Below, piece by piece: positions 52,992 to 62,056 of a DNA stretch of 64,000 nt (the stretch's first letter is position 1; the number at the start of each line of letters is the position of its first letter). The notes beneath the pieces were generated by a model. The model saw only the letters and a list, made by a program, of their open reading frames with translations, was not told the origin of the DNA and made no database searches. Made by a program: the position numbers and the translations under genes. Source of the stretch: Sedimentitalea todarodis (GTDB lineage: Bacteria > Pseudomonadota > Alphaproteobacteria > Rhodobacterales > Rhodobacteraceae); the NCBI RefSeq assembly GCF_032595355.1, contig NZ_JASMWN010000007.1:62001-126000 (forward strand), written 5' to 3'.

Positions 52992-54752
52992 TTATCCGGC
53001 GGTGCGCAGTCTTTCGGTCGCCGCACGATCCACCTCGCATCCATTGTGGATCACGACGCCATATTTCTGTCGTGCGGCCTCATTGTCGATCAGCCCGTCC
53101 AGCACATCGTCCAGCACATCCAGAGGTTCCCGTTTCATCGGGTCGCCGTAGCCGCCGCCGCAGGGACCATAGGCCGTGATGCGATCGCCCTTGTTCAACT
53201 GGCGATAGGGTATCTTTGACGGCAAGGCCTCGATCTGCCCGTCGGCGCGTATCAGGTCGACGTTGGCGGGTGAGCCATCCGCGCCTCCGGCAAAGCCCCA
53301 GGGACTGAAACGCTGGCCATCGCCTTCGACGGACACCGCGCCATCCTGCAACAATTCGAACGACCGGATTGATCCGATGCCGCCCCGCCATTGGCCCGGT
53401 CCGGCGACATTCTCGCGTAGCTCGTAATTCAGCACGCGAAGCGGCAGGTGACTTTCGATGTCTTCAACCGGGTTGTTGCGGGTGTTGGCGTAAAGCGTAT
53501 CGACCGCATCCATTCCGTCCTTGCCGTATCGCCCGCCGTAAGCGCCCTCCATGATCTCCATATGCACCCAGGGCCCCGCGCTTGTGGCCCCGGAAAACGC
53601 CATGACGCGCAGGTTACCGATGCCCGCGCTGATCTGTTGTGGCACCGCGGGCGCGATCGCCTTCATGACCGTATCTGCAACGGCATTGCCGGGACAGAAT
53701 CGTGCGATCACGGGGGCCGGAAAGATCGGGTTGGCCAGGCACCCTTTGGGCGCAAAGATCGTGATGGGCCGTGTCAGGCCCGAGTTTTGCGGTATCGCCC
53801 CGAACTTGTCGCTGTCCAACAGGATCGAGCGAAGTGTCAGCCAGACGGCGCAATCCACGGTTCCGACCAAGGGCATGTTGATGGGCTTGTTCGGGGTCTG
53901 CGGTGCCGTGCCCGTCAGATCAACGTGTATATCCGAACCGGTGATCGTCAGCGTGACCGCGATCGGCAATTCCTTGAGCGCAGGATCGTCACTGTCGAGG
54001 TAACCGTCGATGTAGGTGATTGCATGGTACCTGCCGTCGGGGATTGCTGCGATGGCATCGCGCATCATCTTTTCGGAATAGTCCAGGAGATCTTCGTAGG
54101 CAGCCGTCACCGTGTCCAAACCATACTGACTCAACAGCACGGCATAGCGGTCGGCCCCGATCCGCGCGGCCGCGACCTGCGCTTCCATGTCACCGACGAC
54201 CAGATCGGCAATGCGGATATTGCTGCGCAGGATCTGCCAGACCGGCTCGACCTTCTTTCCTTCGTCATAGACCCGCACGGCCTTGAATTGCAGACCTTCG
54301 GCATAGGCATCCACGGCATCCACGATCCCGCAGCTGCCGGGTGTCAACGCCCCGATGTCAAGATGATGCGCCGTTGTCACTGAAAATCCGGCCAATGTGC
54401 CCTCATGAAAGATCGGCACCACGAATCCCACGTCGGGTCCGTGCGACGCGCCCGCATAGGCATCGTTGTGCATGAACACATCGCCGGGTCGGATGGTGTC
54501 TCCGCGCCGGTCCAGCTCGCTCAGGATACCGTCGATATAGCCCGGGATCGGTCCCGACTGCAAAGGTGTGGACATGGTGCATTCGCACAATTGCCGCCCC
54601 TTGGCGTCGGTCAGCGCAGCCCCGAAATCCTCACTTTCGCGGATGATGCTGGAATAGCTCATCCGCATCAGTTTGTGGCCCATTTCAATGGCGATATTTT
54701 CGAGCGCACCGTGGATCACGGCAGCCAGAAACGGATCAACTCTGGTCTGCAT
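52992..54752 (-). CDS. hyuB: Hydantoinase B/oxoprolinase family subunit
   Basis: This 586-residue cytoplasmic protein has the family motifs S-S-I-I-R-E-S-E-D-F-G-A-A-L near 34 and F-M-H-N-D-A-Y-A-G-A-S-H near 93. The metal-binding H-H-L-D-I-G lies near 128. G-N-A-V-A-D-T-V and P-A-V-P-Q-Q-I-S-A-G follow near 350-370, and the end has G-P-C-G-G-G-Y-G-D-P. It pairs with HyuA to open a five-membered ring with ATP. Relatives act on N-methylhydantoin, 5-oxoproline or acetone, so substrate range is wide. It overlaps hyuA by 17 bases. Confidence 0.9.
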   Translation of the reverse strand: MQTRVDPFLAAVIHGALENIAIEMGHKLMRMSYSSIIRESEDFGAALTDAKGRQLCECTMSTPLQSGPIPGYIDGILSELDRRGDTIRPGDVFMHNDAYAGASHGPDVGFVVPIFHEGTLAGFSVTTAHHLDIGALTPGSCGIVDAVDAYAEGLQFKAVRVYDEGKKVEPVWQILRSNIRIADLVVGDMEAQVAAARIGADRYAVLLSQYGLDTVTAAYEDLLDYSEKMMRDAIAAIPDGRYHAITYIDGYLDSDDPALKELPIAVTLTITGSDIHVDLTGTAPQTPNKPINMPLVGTVDCAVWLTLRSILLDSDKFGAIPQNSGLTRPITIFAPKGCLANPIFPAPVIARFCPGNAVADTVMKAIAPAVPQQISAGIGNLRVMAFSGATSAGPWVHMEIMEGAYGGRYGKDGMDAVDTLYANTRNNPVEDIESHLPLRVLNYELRENVAGPGQWRGGIGSIRSFELLQDGAVSVEGDGQRFSPWGFAGGADGSPANVDLIRADGQIEALPSKIPYRQLNKGDRITAYGPCGGGYGDPMKREPLDVLDDVLDGLIDNEAARQKYGVVIHNGCEVDRAATERLRTAG

Positions 54753-56823
54753 CTTGGGCCTCCTCGCGGGTCATCAGGACGTTTGCGAACTTGTCCACCA
54801 CATAGTTCCACCCGGGCGGAACCACGGTGGTGCTGTCGGTCTGAAGCAGGATCGCGGGGCCGGTCAGCGACTGCCCTGTCGGTAGCGATGCCCGGTCGAA
54901 ATAGGGAGTCTGAAAGGTCTCGAGCGTATCGTTCACCCGGAACACGCACCTGCCCTGCCCGACAGGCTCGGCGCTGCCCGCTGCTGTTGCCAATGGCGGC
55001 GTGCCCAGCTTGTCCACTTCGCCCAGCCCACGGACCTTGACGGTCACGATCTCGATCGGACTCGCCTCGAAGGCGTGACCATACTCTGCGCGGTGGCGGT
55101 CATGGAAATCCTGCCAGACCTGTTCCAGAGCTGAATGGTCCAAAGGGCCATCGGGGAAGTCGATCTTCAGTTCATAGCCTTGCCCGACATAGCGCAGGTC
55201 GCCCTCGCGCAGCATCCGCCGCTTGGCATGGGGCACTCCATCTTGTTCAAAGATGTCGTTCAACTCTGTTTCCATGTCCTGAAAGAGACCAGTCAGTCGC
55301 GGATGATCCACGTTGCCCTTCACAGAGAAAGCAGTGCGTAATGCATGATACTCAAGGTCCGCCGTCAGCAACCCGAGTGCAGATGTGATGCCCGGATGCG
55401 GCGGGATCAGCACGCGGCGCACGCCCAGCATCCCCGCGACCTCTGCCGCATGCAGCGGGCCGGCCCCGCCGAAACCGCTCAGCGTGAATTCGCGTGGATC
55501 AATGCCCTTTTGCACCGTGCGCGAGCGGATCGCGTTGGCCATATTGGAGTTCAGGACCGTCAACGCCCCTTCTGCGGTCTCTTCCGGCGTGCGGCCCAGT
55601 TCACCGGCCAACTGCGTAATGACGCGCCGTGCCGCGCCCGTGTCCAGCGTCATGTCGCCACCCAGAAAATTCTGAGGCGCCAGCCGGCCCAGAACGAGAT
55701 TGGCATCTGTCACGGTGGGCCGGTCGCCGCCCTGGCCATAGGCGGCAGGCCCCGGATCGGCGCCGGCGCTTTCGGGGCCGACACGAAACGCGCCACCACG
55801 GTCGACATAGGCAATCGAACCGCCTCCTGCCCCGATGGTGTGAATATCTATCATCGGCAACATGACCGGAAAGCCGGCAATCGATGCCGAGCGTGCATCG
55901 GCCTCTGTCAGACGGCCATCCAGCACAATGCCGATATCGGCACTCGTCCCGCCGATATCAAGGGTAATCAGACGATTAGCACCGATATGGCTGCCCACCC
56001 ATGCCCCGCCGCGCACGCCCGCGACCAAACCCGACAACAGTGTAGAGGCCGGTTTTTCGGCAATCATCTTGGGCGTCGCTACGCCACCTGATGATGTCAT
56101 CACATGTAGCTCACCTTTCAATCCCTGAAGGCTCAACTCATCCTGGAGTTGGGTGATGTAGCGACGCACCTTGGGGCCAATGAACGCCGACATTGCACCG
56201 GTCGTAAAGCGTTCGAACTCGCGAAACTGCGGGGCGACATCTGCGGACGTGGTCACAAAAACATCAGGCATTTCATTGCGCAAGATTTCTGCGGCACGGC
56301 GTTCATGCATCGGGTTCACGTAGGAGAACAGAAACCCTACAAGCACCGCTTCGACCCCTTCGGCGGCCAGCGTGCGCGCGGCCTTGCGCAGGGCATCTTC
56401 GTCGAGCGGGATCAACTCCTGACCCGCCGCGTCGAGCCGCCCGGCGACGGTATGACGGTAACGTCGCCTGATCAACGGACGGTTCTGCCATGGCAGATCT
56501 TGCATGATGGAGTAATGCTGGGGGCGCTGGTGGCGCCCGATGTGCAGAATATCGCGGAACCCTTCATTGGTAATCATGCCGGTAACCGCGCCGTCATGCT
56601 CGAGCATGGCGTTTGTGCCAACAGTCGTGCCATGAAACAGCGAATTGATATCGGATGCCCTGATGCCCGCCTTTTCGCAGATCGCCGTCAACCCGTTGAC
56701 CACCCCGATTGCCGGGTTGGCCGGGGTAGAAGATGTCTTGTGGATCGTCAGCTCCTGCTTTTCCAGGTCAGCCAGGATCAGGTCGGTAAAGGTGCCGCCC
56801 ACATCAACGCCCAATACGATCAT
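54736..56823 (-). CDS. hyuA: Hydantoinase A/oxoprolinase family subunit
   Basis: This 695-residue ASKHA-type ATPase subunit starts with the phosphate-binding G-V-D-V-G-G-T-F-T-D near residue 4. F-H-G-T-T-V-G-T-N-A-M-L lies near 58, a central T-L-D-I-G-G-T-S-A-D near 277, and the family stretch S-G-F-G-G-A-G-P-L-H-A near 450. All nucleotide-binding parts are present. The frame continues upstream to 56934, but AAGGAG nine bases before ATG 56823 marks the start. It is the first gene of the hyuAB-importer-carbamoylase operon. The divergent MarR gene shares its upstream region. Confidence 0.92.
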   Translation of the reverse strand: MIVLGVDVGGTFTDLILADLEKQELTIHKTSSTPANPAIGVVNGLTAICEKAGIRASDINSLFHGTTVGTNAMLEHDGAVTGMITNEGFRDILHIGRHQRPQHYSIMQDLPWQNRPLIRRRYRHTVAGRLDAAGQELIPLDEDALRKAARTLAAEGVEAVLVGFLFSYVNPMHERRAAEILRNEMPDVFVTTSADVAPQFREFERFTTGAMSAFIGPKVRRYITQLQDELSLQGLKGELHVMTSSGGVATPKMIAEKPASTLLSGLVAGVRGGAWVGSHIGANRLITLDIGGTSADIGIVLDGRLTEADARSASIAGFPVMLPMIDIHTIGAGGGSIAYVDRGGAFRVGPESAGADPGPAAYGQGGDRPTVTDANLVLGRLAPQNFLGGDMTLDTGAARRVITQLAGELGRTPEETAEGALTVLNSNMANAIRSRTVQKGIDPREFTLSGFGGAGPLHAAEVAGMLGVRRVLIPPHPGITSALGLLTADLEYHALRTAFSVKGNVDHPRLTGLFQDMETELNDIFEQDGVPHAKRRMLREGDLRYVGQGYELKIDFPDGPLDHSALEQVWQDFHDRHRAEYGHAFEASPIEIVTVKVRGLGEVDKLGTPPLATAAGSAEPVGQGRCVFRVNDTLETFQTPYFDRASLPTGQSLTGPAILLQTDSTTVVPPGWNYVVDKFANVLMTREEAQDADQS

Positions 56824-56857
56824 CCCACCTGTCTCCTTGGTTGCCATCAAAAGATTG

Positions 56858-56877
56858 ATCCATATGGATGTATATGG
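56858..56877. promoter_or_regulatory. Candidate MarR operator in the hyuA-marR divergent region
   Basis: A perfect 12-bp palindrome ATCCATATGGAT (56858-56869) overlaps an 18-bp inverted repeat CCATAT-N6-ATATGG (56860-56877). It lies 35 bp upstream of the hyuA ATG and 57 bp upstream of the marR ATG. MarR dimers typically bind such palindromes of 16-20 bp. It is the only strong symmetry in this 110-bp gap. Confidence 0.55.
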
Positions 56878-56933
56878 CAAGGAGTTTCTGCCACCGCCCA
56901 TCACATCGACAAGGCCGCCCGAGGAAATGCCCA

Positions 56934-57452
56934 ATGAATGAACAAGAAAAGCTTGACGCCATTTTCCAGTCTGACCTGCGATATCTCATGCTGGTCAGCT
57001 ACATCGTCCTGGGCAACAACGCGGTGACCAACCGGTTTATCGAACGGACCTATCGGATGCCGGTACAGGCGTGGTCCGCATTGTTCGCAATCGTCATGTT
57101 CCCCGGTATCCGGGCCAAGGAAATCAGGCATCTGTTTCCCCGACCGCAGAACACGCTCAGCCGTGCGGTTGCCCTGTTGGAAGACCGTGACCTGATTGAA
57201 CAGCAGGCATCGGCGGCCGATGGCCGCGAGAAAAGGCTCTTTGCGACAGCGACGGGCAAGGAACTGCTTGCGGAAATCCGCGCCGTGTCGGTCCGGCGTC
57301 AGGAGGAACTGTTCTCACCGTTGAATGATCAGGAACGCGAGACCTTTTTCCAGCTTGCCCGCAAGATCGCGGCAGGTCCGGGTTTGCTTCAGACCACGAC
57401 GATGGAAACCGGGCAGCACACCGCAAAAGGGAACGAAAATGAACCTTCCTGA
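56934..57452 (+). CDS. MarR family transcriptional regulator
   Basis: This 172-residue winged-helix protein has an N-terminal dimerisation helix and a DNA-binding part at about 45-115 (A-K-E-I-R-H-L-F-P-R-P-Q-N-T-L-S-R-A-V-A-L-L-E). The wing A-A-D-G-R-E-K-R-L-F follows. A long helical C-terminus ends in a polar tail that overlaps the cupin gene. GAGGAAA precedes the ATG at 56934. It is divergent from hyuA and probably controls both directions. Effector unknown; the hydantoin-like substrate or a product is the natural guess. Confidence 0.88.
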   Translation: MNEQEKLDAIFQSDLRYLMLVSYIVLGNNAVTNRFIERTYRMPVQAWSALFAIVMFPGIRAKEIRHLFPRPQNTLSRAVALLEDRDLIEQQASAADGREKRLFATATGKELLAEIRAVSVRRQEELFSPLNDQERETFFQLARKIAAGPGLLQTTTMETGQHTAKGNENEPS

Positions 57453-57771
57453 CACGCCTTTCACAACCCTCGATTGGAACGCTATCCCGTCCGAAGAGTA
57501 CCCCGGAACGACCGGAACGTCCCGATGGCGCAGCTTCTCTTCGGGTGACCTGCGGGTTCGCATGGTCGATTACGGGCCCGGATACCTCGCCGATCATTGG
57601 TGTGACCGCGGCCATGTCCTGCACGTGATTTCAGGAGAACTGGTCGTGGAACTGGCCGATGGCCGCGAGATCCCCATAAGCCAGGGCAGCAGTTTTTGCG
57701 TTTCCAATCACGGCGATGCAGCCCACCGCGTCCGTACGTCCCAAGGATGCAGCGTCTTTATCGTCGATTGA
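57439..57771 (+). CDS. DHCW-motif cupin protein
   Basis: This 110-residue single cupin carries the motif D-H-W-C-D-R-G-H near residue 52, which defines the small DHCW cupin family. The strands L-V-V-E-L-A-D-G-R-E and a late G-D-A-A-H-R-V complete the barrel. The His and Cys residues could bind a metal. Its function in the family is not established. It starts inside the last codons of the MarR gene (14-base overlap), so it should be translated with the regulator. AAGGGAA precedes the ATG. Frames open upstream lie in the regulator gene. Confidence 0.85.
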   Translation: MNLPDTPFTTLDWNAIPSEEYPGTTGTSRWRSFSSGDLRVRMVDYGPGYLADHWCDRGHVLHVISGELVVELADGREIPISQGSSFCVSNHGDAAHRVRTSQGCSVFIVD

Positions 57772-57797
57772 GGCTCGCAATGGTGCAAACGATCACT

Positions 57798-58814
57798 TCA
57801 AGGGTAAACACAGGCCTCATCGATCCCGGTTGTCCGCGCGAGAATATCGACACCTTGCTGATCCCAGAAATGCAGCAGGTCGATAAATACCCAGTTCTCC
57901 GCCAGTTTGCCTTCTTGCCGGCGATAGATGTCGATGACTCGGAAATCTCCGGGCTTGCCCGTCGCCGGCATGCCCATGAAGCCCCCCGTCGGCGTTGCGG
58001 AAAAGTTGGGCCAGCCAAAGAAGCCACCAAAATGCCCTTCGGCCAAACGACAGATGTGCCGGGTCCTTGACCGCTCGCCGAAACCCGCGCGGAACACGGC
58101 GGAGTGCTGCTTTGCGTAGCGATCGATCGTGTAGGTCGCCCCGATTCCGGCCGGCCCCCACCAGAGCATGTCGTCTGCCCAGGTTTGCGCCAGTTCCTGC
58201 TCGAGCGGCATGCGGCTGTCCCACTGACCCAGCACGGCAACCATGGCATTGATCAGCGCCAGCGTTTTCCGACCCGCTTCGGCAGGTTGCGCATCAAACA
58301 TCAGGCCGTCATGGGTCAGCGGCCCCGGCTGCACCAGATGCGCGGCTGTCTGCGGTGGAAAGGGGTCCAGCCCCGCCTGCATCATCAGATGCGGAATGTC
58401 AAAGTACATCGCCGTCTCGACGATGCGGCCGCCCGCCACCTTGTGAAAGGCGCAATAGCGAAGGAACGCCATTTTCCCGGTTGGCCGGATATTCAGCCAG
58501 GGCCGATCGAACAGGCCCATGAGATGTCCCATCGAGCAGACCCAGACGCCTCGGGTTTCGTCGAACATGTTGTGACCGGCCATGAACACATCCATGCGCC
58601 GTTGCAGCCGTGTCAGGCCGTAATGCAGGGGTTGCCAGAATTCAGTGCCGACCCTGGCGGCCCCTCGAATTTCACCGAAGGGATGAAAGCCGCGCCAAAG
58701 CAGATCATCGGCACAATGATCACTCATTACCTCGGGCATCCGTTGCGAATCGGCATTGTCGAGCGCCTGATAAAACGCCCGCACAATCTGTTTTTCGGCC
58801 TGAAAATCGGTCAT
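57798..58814 (-). CDS. Tandem SnoaL-like (NTF2 fold) protein
   Basis: This 338-residue cytoplasmic protein contains two NTF2-fold halves, residues about 10-150 and 185-330. Each half has the cognate pattern of an acidic-tryptophan strand: D-D-L-L-W-R-G near 31 and D-D-M-L-W-W-G near 212. Each ends with a strand of the type F-R-V-I-D-I-Y. SnoaL relatives are cyclases or hydrolases of polyketides and other small substrates. The catalytic residue is not clear. It is the last gene of the right-hand operon. A second tandem protein of the same class is encoded at 63110. Confidence 0.78.
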   Translation of the reverse strand: MTDFQAEKQIVRAFYQALDNADSQRMPEVMSDHCADDLLWRGFHPFGEIRGAARVGTEFWQPLHYGLTRLQRRMDVFMAGHNMFDETRGVWVCSMGHLMGLFDRPWLNIRPTGKMAFLRYCAFHKVAGGRIVETAMYFDIPHLMMQAGLDPFPPQTAAHLVQPGPLTHDGLMFDAQPAEAGRKTLALINAMVAVLGQWDSRMPLEQELAQTWADDMLWWGPAGIGATYTIDRYAKQHSAVFRAGFGERSRTRHICRLAEGHFGGFFGWPNFSATPTGGFMGMPATGKPGDFRVIDIYRRQEGKLAENWVFIDLLHFWDQQGVDILARTTGIDEACVYP

Positions 58815-58847
58815 TGCGTGATCTTGCCTTGCCTCTGCTGGCGTCTG

Positions 58848-59543
58848 TCAGGTCCGGGCCTTCTCGAAGGCGGACCAGGCGGCCTCGAACGCAGCAAAGT
58901 CAAACCCCTGCTTGCGTGCCGGTTCAAGCACCAGCCTTTCGGTGTCAAGCAACCGATGAATGGCCTCGCCCAGCACCGGCGCGATATCTTCGGGGATGAC
59001 CAGCGCGCCGTGACGGTCGGCGTGGATCAATTCACCTTCAGCAACGGTCAGACCAAAGATCGTGACCGGTGTGCCCAACTCGCGCACATGCACGAACCCG
59101 TGGCTTGGCCCGATCGACCCCGCCACCACCGGGAATCCGTCCGGCAAGTCACCGAGATCGCGCATGACACCATTGGTCAGCGCGCCCGACATGCCAAAAC
59201 CCTTGTGGACGGCAGTGTTGATCTCACCCCAGTAGGCACCGATGCAGTCCGGGAAATCGACATCCTCGACCACCGCGACCGAAGGCTTGGGTGCCTCGGC
59301 CATGCACCGATAATAGTCCATCCGGCGCGCACGGATGACTTCGGGTGCCTCGGTCGATGGGGCCAGCGCGGCGATTTTGGCGGTCACGGCGCGGCCCACG
59401 ATGGCGGGGGCACCGGGGTCGCTGCACAGCATGGTGCCACGCGTGAACCGGTCGAACCCGCGCTTGCCCTGCGCCACCTCGATGGCATTGCACACGGTGG
59501 GGGTGTCGACCTTGCGCAGCAGCGCCAACAGTGAATCGTCCAT
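58848..59543 (-). CDS. RraA-like family protein (possible aldolase/decarboxylase)
   Basis: This 231-residue protein has the RraA/HMG-aldolase fold motifs: T-P-T-V-C-N-A-I-E near residue 13, G-A-L-T-N-G-V-M-R-D-L near 122 with the catalytic Arg-Asp pair, and G-E-L-I-H-A-D-R-H-G-A-L-V-I-P near 170. The conserved Asp and active-site Arg argue for a pyruvate-type aldolase or oxaloacetate decarboxylase rather than the RNase E inhibitor. GGAGG lies six bases before the ATG at 59543. The open frame runs further to 59576, but that part overlaps the preceding gene. Confidence 0.85.
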   Translation of the reverse strand: MDDSLLALLRKVDTPTVCNAIEVAQGKRGFDRFTRGTMLCSDPGAPAIVGRAVTAKIAALAPSTEAPEVIRARRMDYYRCMAEAPKPSVAVVEDVDFPDCIGAYWGEINTAVHKGFGMSGALTNGVMRDLGDLPDGFPVVAGSIGPSHGFVHVRELGTPVTIFGLTVAEGELIHADRHGALVIPEDIAPVLGEAIHRLLDTERLVLEPARKQGFDFAAFEAAWSAFEKART

Positions 59544-59544
59544 G

Positions 59545-60237
59545 TCAGTCCTCCAACCAGCGGCGCAGGGCCGCATTGGTTTGTTCCGGTTGTTCCAACA
59601 CCGGCAGATGGCCAGCGTCTTCGATGATTTCCAGCCTGGCCTGCGGCATCAACGACGCCATCAGTTCGTGGCGATGCACCGGGCACAGCGCATCGTCGCG
59701 CCCGCACAGAACCAGGGACGGTCCGGAAAAGGCGCGCAGGGTTTGCTGTTGGTCAGGACGGGTTTGCAAGGCGCGTGACTGACGGATGAACACCTCGGGA
59801 CCGAGGCTTTCGGCCATCGCCATGCACAGGTCCAGGATCGCGCCACGCCTAGGGCCGTCAGTCAGGTAATTCGGCTTCATCTCGTCGCGCATCACCGCTC
59901 GCAAGCCACCCGCGCGTACCGTGCCGATCTGCGGCTCACGCCGGGACTTGACCGCGTCGGTTTCAGCCAGCGGATTGGTGTCCAGAAGCGCCAGACGCAC
60001 CACCCGGTCCGGCGCCTGGCGCAGCACCTCCATCGCCACGATGCCACCCATGCTGAGTCCGGCCATCGCAAAGCGCTGCGGGGCCCAGGTCAGGATATCG
60101 GCGGCGAGGGCCGCGACTGTGTCGTGAGCGTTGATGGGCGCCAGGGTGATCGGATGCCGCCCCGAAAACGCGTCGATCTGCGGACCGAACAGCCGCGCAT
60201 CGCACATCATGCCGGGGATCAGGACCAGAGGAGTCAT
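59545..60237 (-). CDS. Alpha/beta-fold hydrolase
   Basis: This 230-residue enzyme has an intact catalytic triad: nucleophile Ser in G-L-S-M-G-G near 79, Asp in C-G-R-D-D-A-L near 175 and His in D-A-G-H-L near 207. The oxyanion-hole region is I-P-G-M-M-C-D near 7. The cap region is small. It could hydrolyse an ester, a lactone or a carbon-carbon bond. Its start overlaps the MetE-like stop by four bases (ATGA). The RraA-like gene begins one base after its stop. Confidence 0.88.
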   Translation of the reverse strand: MTPLVLIPGMMCDARLFGPQIDAFSGRHPITLAPINAHDTVAALAADILTWAPQRFAMAGLSMGGIVAMEVLRQAPDRVVRLALLDTNPLAETDAVKSRREPQIGTVRAGGLRAVMRDEMKPNYLTDGPRRGAILDLCMAMAESLGPEVFIRQSRALQTRPDQQQTLRAFSGPSLVLCGRDDALCPVHRHELMASLMPQARLEIIEDAGHLPVLEQPEQTNAALRRWLED

Positions 60238-61355
60238 TTCAGCAGACCCGCCCCCTCTGCCAGTGCGCCCAGTTTTGCGTAGGCAATGGCCGGGTCGATC
60301 GCCCCGAACCCAGCAAAGGTGCCGAACCCGCAGTCGGACCCGGCGATTACCCGATCCGAACCGACGATATCAACGAACCTTTGCAGACGCTGTGCCACCA
60401 GCCGGGGATGTTCGACAAAATTGGTTGTCGTGTCCACGACGCCGGGCACCAGCACCTTGTCGTCGGGGATATCGGCCTTGCGGTCGCGAAACACTTCCCA
60501 TTCGTGGCCGTGGCGCGGATTGGACGTTTCAAAGAGAACGTAGCGCGCAGGCACCGACATCAGCGTGTCAAACATCCGCTCCATGGAAATGTCGCAGACA
60601 TGCGGGCCTTCGTAGTTGCCCCAACAGATATGAACGCGGACCTTTTCCGCAGGCACATCCGCAAGCGCGTGCGCCAAAGCCTCGACATGGGTTTGCGCCA
60701 CCTTGACGAAGTCATCGTCATCCAGATCGGTGAACAGCATGTGCCGCGACAGCGCCAGATCGGGGCAATCCAGTTGCAGATCCAGTCCGGATGCGACGAT
60801 GGTTTCATATTCCACCTTCATCGCATCGGCCAGCGCCGCCAGGTAGGCCTCGCGGGTTGGGTAATAGTCATTCTGCAAGAACAACGAGATGACACCGGGG
60901 CTGGCTGCGTTCATGAAACCGCGTTCGGCACTATGCTCCGCCATCGCCGCCTTGAGGTTGGCGATATCCTTTTCCAGTTCGCCCTGTCCCTTAGAGCGGA
61001 CCTCGCCCACGCACATCGGGCGGGCGTATTTCGGGGTGCCGCCTTCGGAGGCGATCCGTTCCAGAAAGCTGGGAAACAACTTCAGATCGGCGGGCGCGTT
61101 GCGCGGGCTGTCACCATCAAAACCGGTGTAGCGGTCCTTGACATAGGTGGCGTAGCTGATCTTGGACGTCTCACCATCCGACACGATGCCAATCCCGGCC
61201 TCTACCTGTTTTTTTACCGTTTCGGACACCGCGCGCGTCATGGCGGCGTCAAAACCGGGGACGTCATAAGGCTCGCCCTGCTCGCGGGCAAAAATATAGT
61301 CCACCACTTCCTGCGTACGAGGCAAGCTGCCGACGTGTGTCGTGTTAATGGCCAT
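60234..61355 (-). CDS. Cobalamin-independent methionine synthase II (MetE C-terminal)-like protein
   Basis: This 373-residue protein forms one TIM barrel of the MetE C-terminal type. It opens with T-H-V-G-S-L-P-R near residue 6. Zinc ligands are visible as H-I-C-W-G-N near 213 (His, Cys) and the late S-D-C-G-F-G near 340 (Cys). L-D-C-P-D-L-A lies near 176. It lacks the N-terminal half of MetE that binds folate, so normal methionine synthesis from methyl-folate is unlikely. Related single-barrel proteins transfer methyl or alkyl groups to thiols. Its catabolic neighbours suggest a demethylation or alkyl transfer role. GGAG lies six bases before the ATG. Confidence 0.85.
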   Translation of the reverse strand: MAINTTHVGSLPRTQEVVDYIFAREQGEPYDVPGFDAAMTRAVSETVKKQVEAGIGIVSDGETSKISYATYVKDRYTGFDGDSPRNAPADLKLFPSFLERIASEGGTPKYARPMCVGEVRSKGQGELEKDIANLKAAMAEHSAERGFMNAASPGVISLFLQNDYYPTREAYLAALADAMKVEYETIVASGLDLQLDCPDLALSRHMLFTDLDDDDFVKVAQTHVEALAHALADVPAEKVRVHICWGNYEGPHVCDISMERMFDTLMSVPARYVLFETSNPRHGHEWEVFRDRKADIPDDKVLVPGVVDTTTNFVEHPRLVAQRLQRFVDIVGSDRVIAGSDCGFGTFAGFGAIDPAIAYAKLGALAEGAGLLK

Positions 61356-61356
61356 G

Positions 61357-61980
61357 TTAGTCTCCGTTCTTGCGCGCCATCATGACGCTGTGGCTATCGC
61401 ATTCGGGGTCTTCGGCCAGAAATCCGGTCAATCGCAATCCCTGATCCTGAAGCAGCGTCGCGTATTCGGCAGGGGAAAGGCTGGCATGATAGACCGATTT
61501 GCCCGCGACGCTGCCTGACCGTTCCCCGTGGTCGGGGCCAACGGTGAACAGAAGCGACCCGCCGATCCTCAGATGCCGGGCCATCCGGTGGATTGCACAG
61601 CGTTGTTCCTCAACGGTCAGGTGAAAAAAGCTGTCCCAGGCGATGATTCCGTCAAAGGTCTCTCCCAGATCGAGCGTCCGCATGTCGGCAGCCCGCCAGT
61701 CGCCCTGCGGCCAGCGCGCGCGGACCATATCCAGCATGGCATCGGCGAAATCGACACCCGTCACCCTGAACCCCTCGGCGATGAACCAGCGCGCGATCGG
61801 CTCGCCAGCGCCACAGCCCAGGTCAAGAACCCGGCCACCGGCAGGCAGGCAGGCGGTGAATCGCGTCAGCCAACCCGCCTCGAACATCGCACGCGACCGC
61901 TGGGCGTCGTATGCGGCGGCGTTCTGTTCATAGACATCGCGGGTGGTGCTGGACAGCGTTTGGAGGGCGGAGTTGGACAT
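61357..61980 (-). CDS. Class I SAM-dependent methyltransferase
   Basis: This 207-residue protein has the SAM-binding motif I V-L-D-L-G-C-G-A-G-E near residue 52. Motif II with G-V-D-F-A-D-A-M-L lies near 78, then W-R-A-A-D-M-R-T-L near 98 and I-A-W-D-S-F-F-H-L near 115. The acceptor is not predictable. I chose ATG 61980 (M-S-N-S-A) over an earlier one at 62022, for length and codon pattern; the ribosome site is weak. It lies one base before the MetE-like gene on the same strand. A methyltransferase next to a MetE-type methyl acceptor is notable. Confidence 0.85.
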   Translation of the reverse strand: MSNSALQTLSSTTRDVYEQNAAAYDAQRSRAMFEAGWLTRFTACLPAGGRVLDLGCGAGEPIARWFIAEGFRVTGVDFADAMLDMVRARWPQGDWRAADMRTLDLGETFDGIIAWDSFFHLTVEEQRCAIHRMARHLRIGGSLLFTVGPDHGERSGSVAGKSVYHASLSPAEYATLLQDQGLRLTGFLAEDPECDSHSVMMARKNGD

Positions 61981-62056
61981 GGGAGACGTTCCGTCGGGTA
62001 TGGGGATCACGGCAAACACCACGGGGTCATGGCGTTTGCGGCATGGGACCGTTGTA

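Noticed and set aside
53448..54383. Long plus-strand open frame opposite hyuB
   Set aside because: An antisense shadow of a conserved gene with no recognisable protein pattern.
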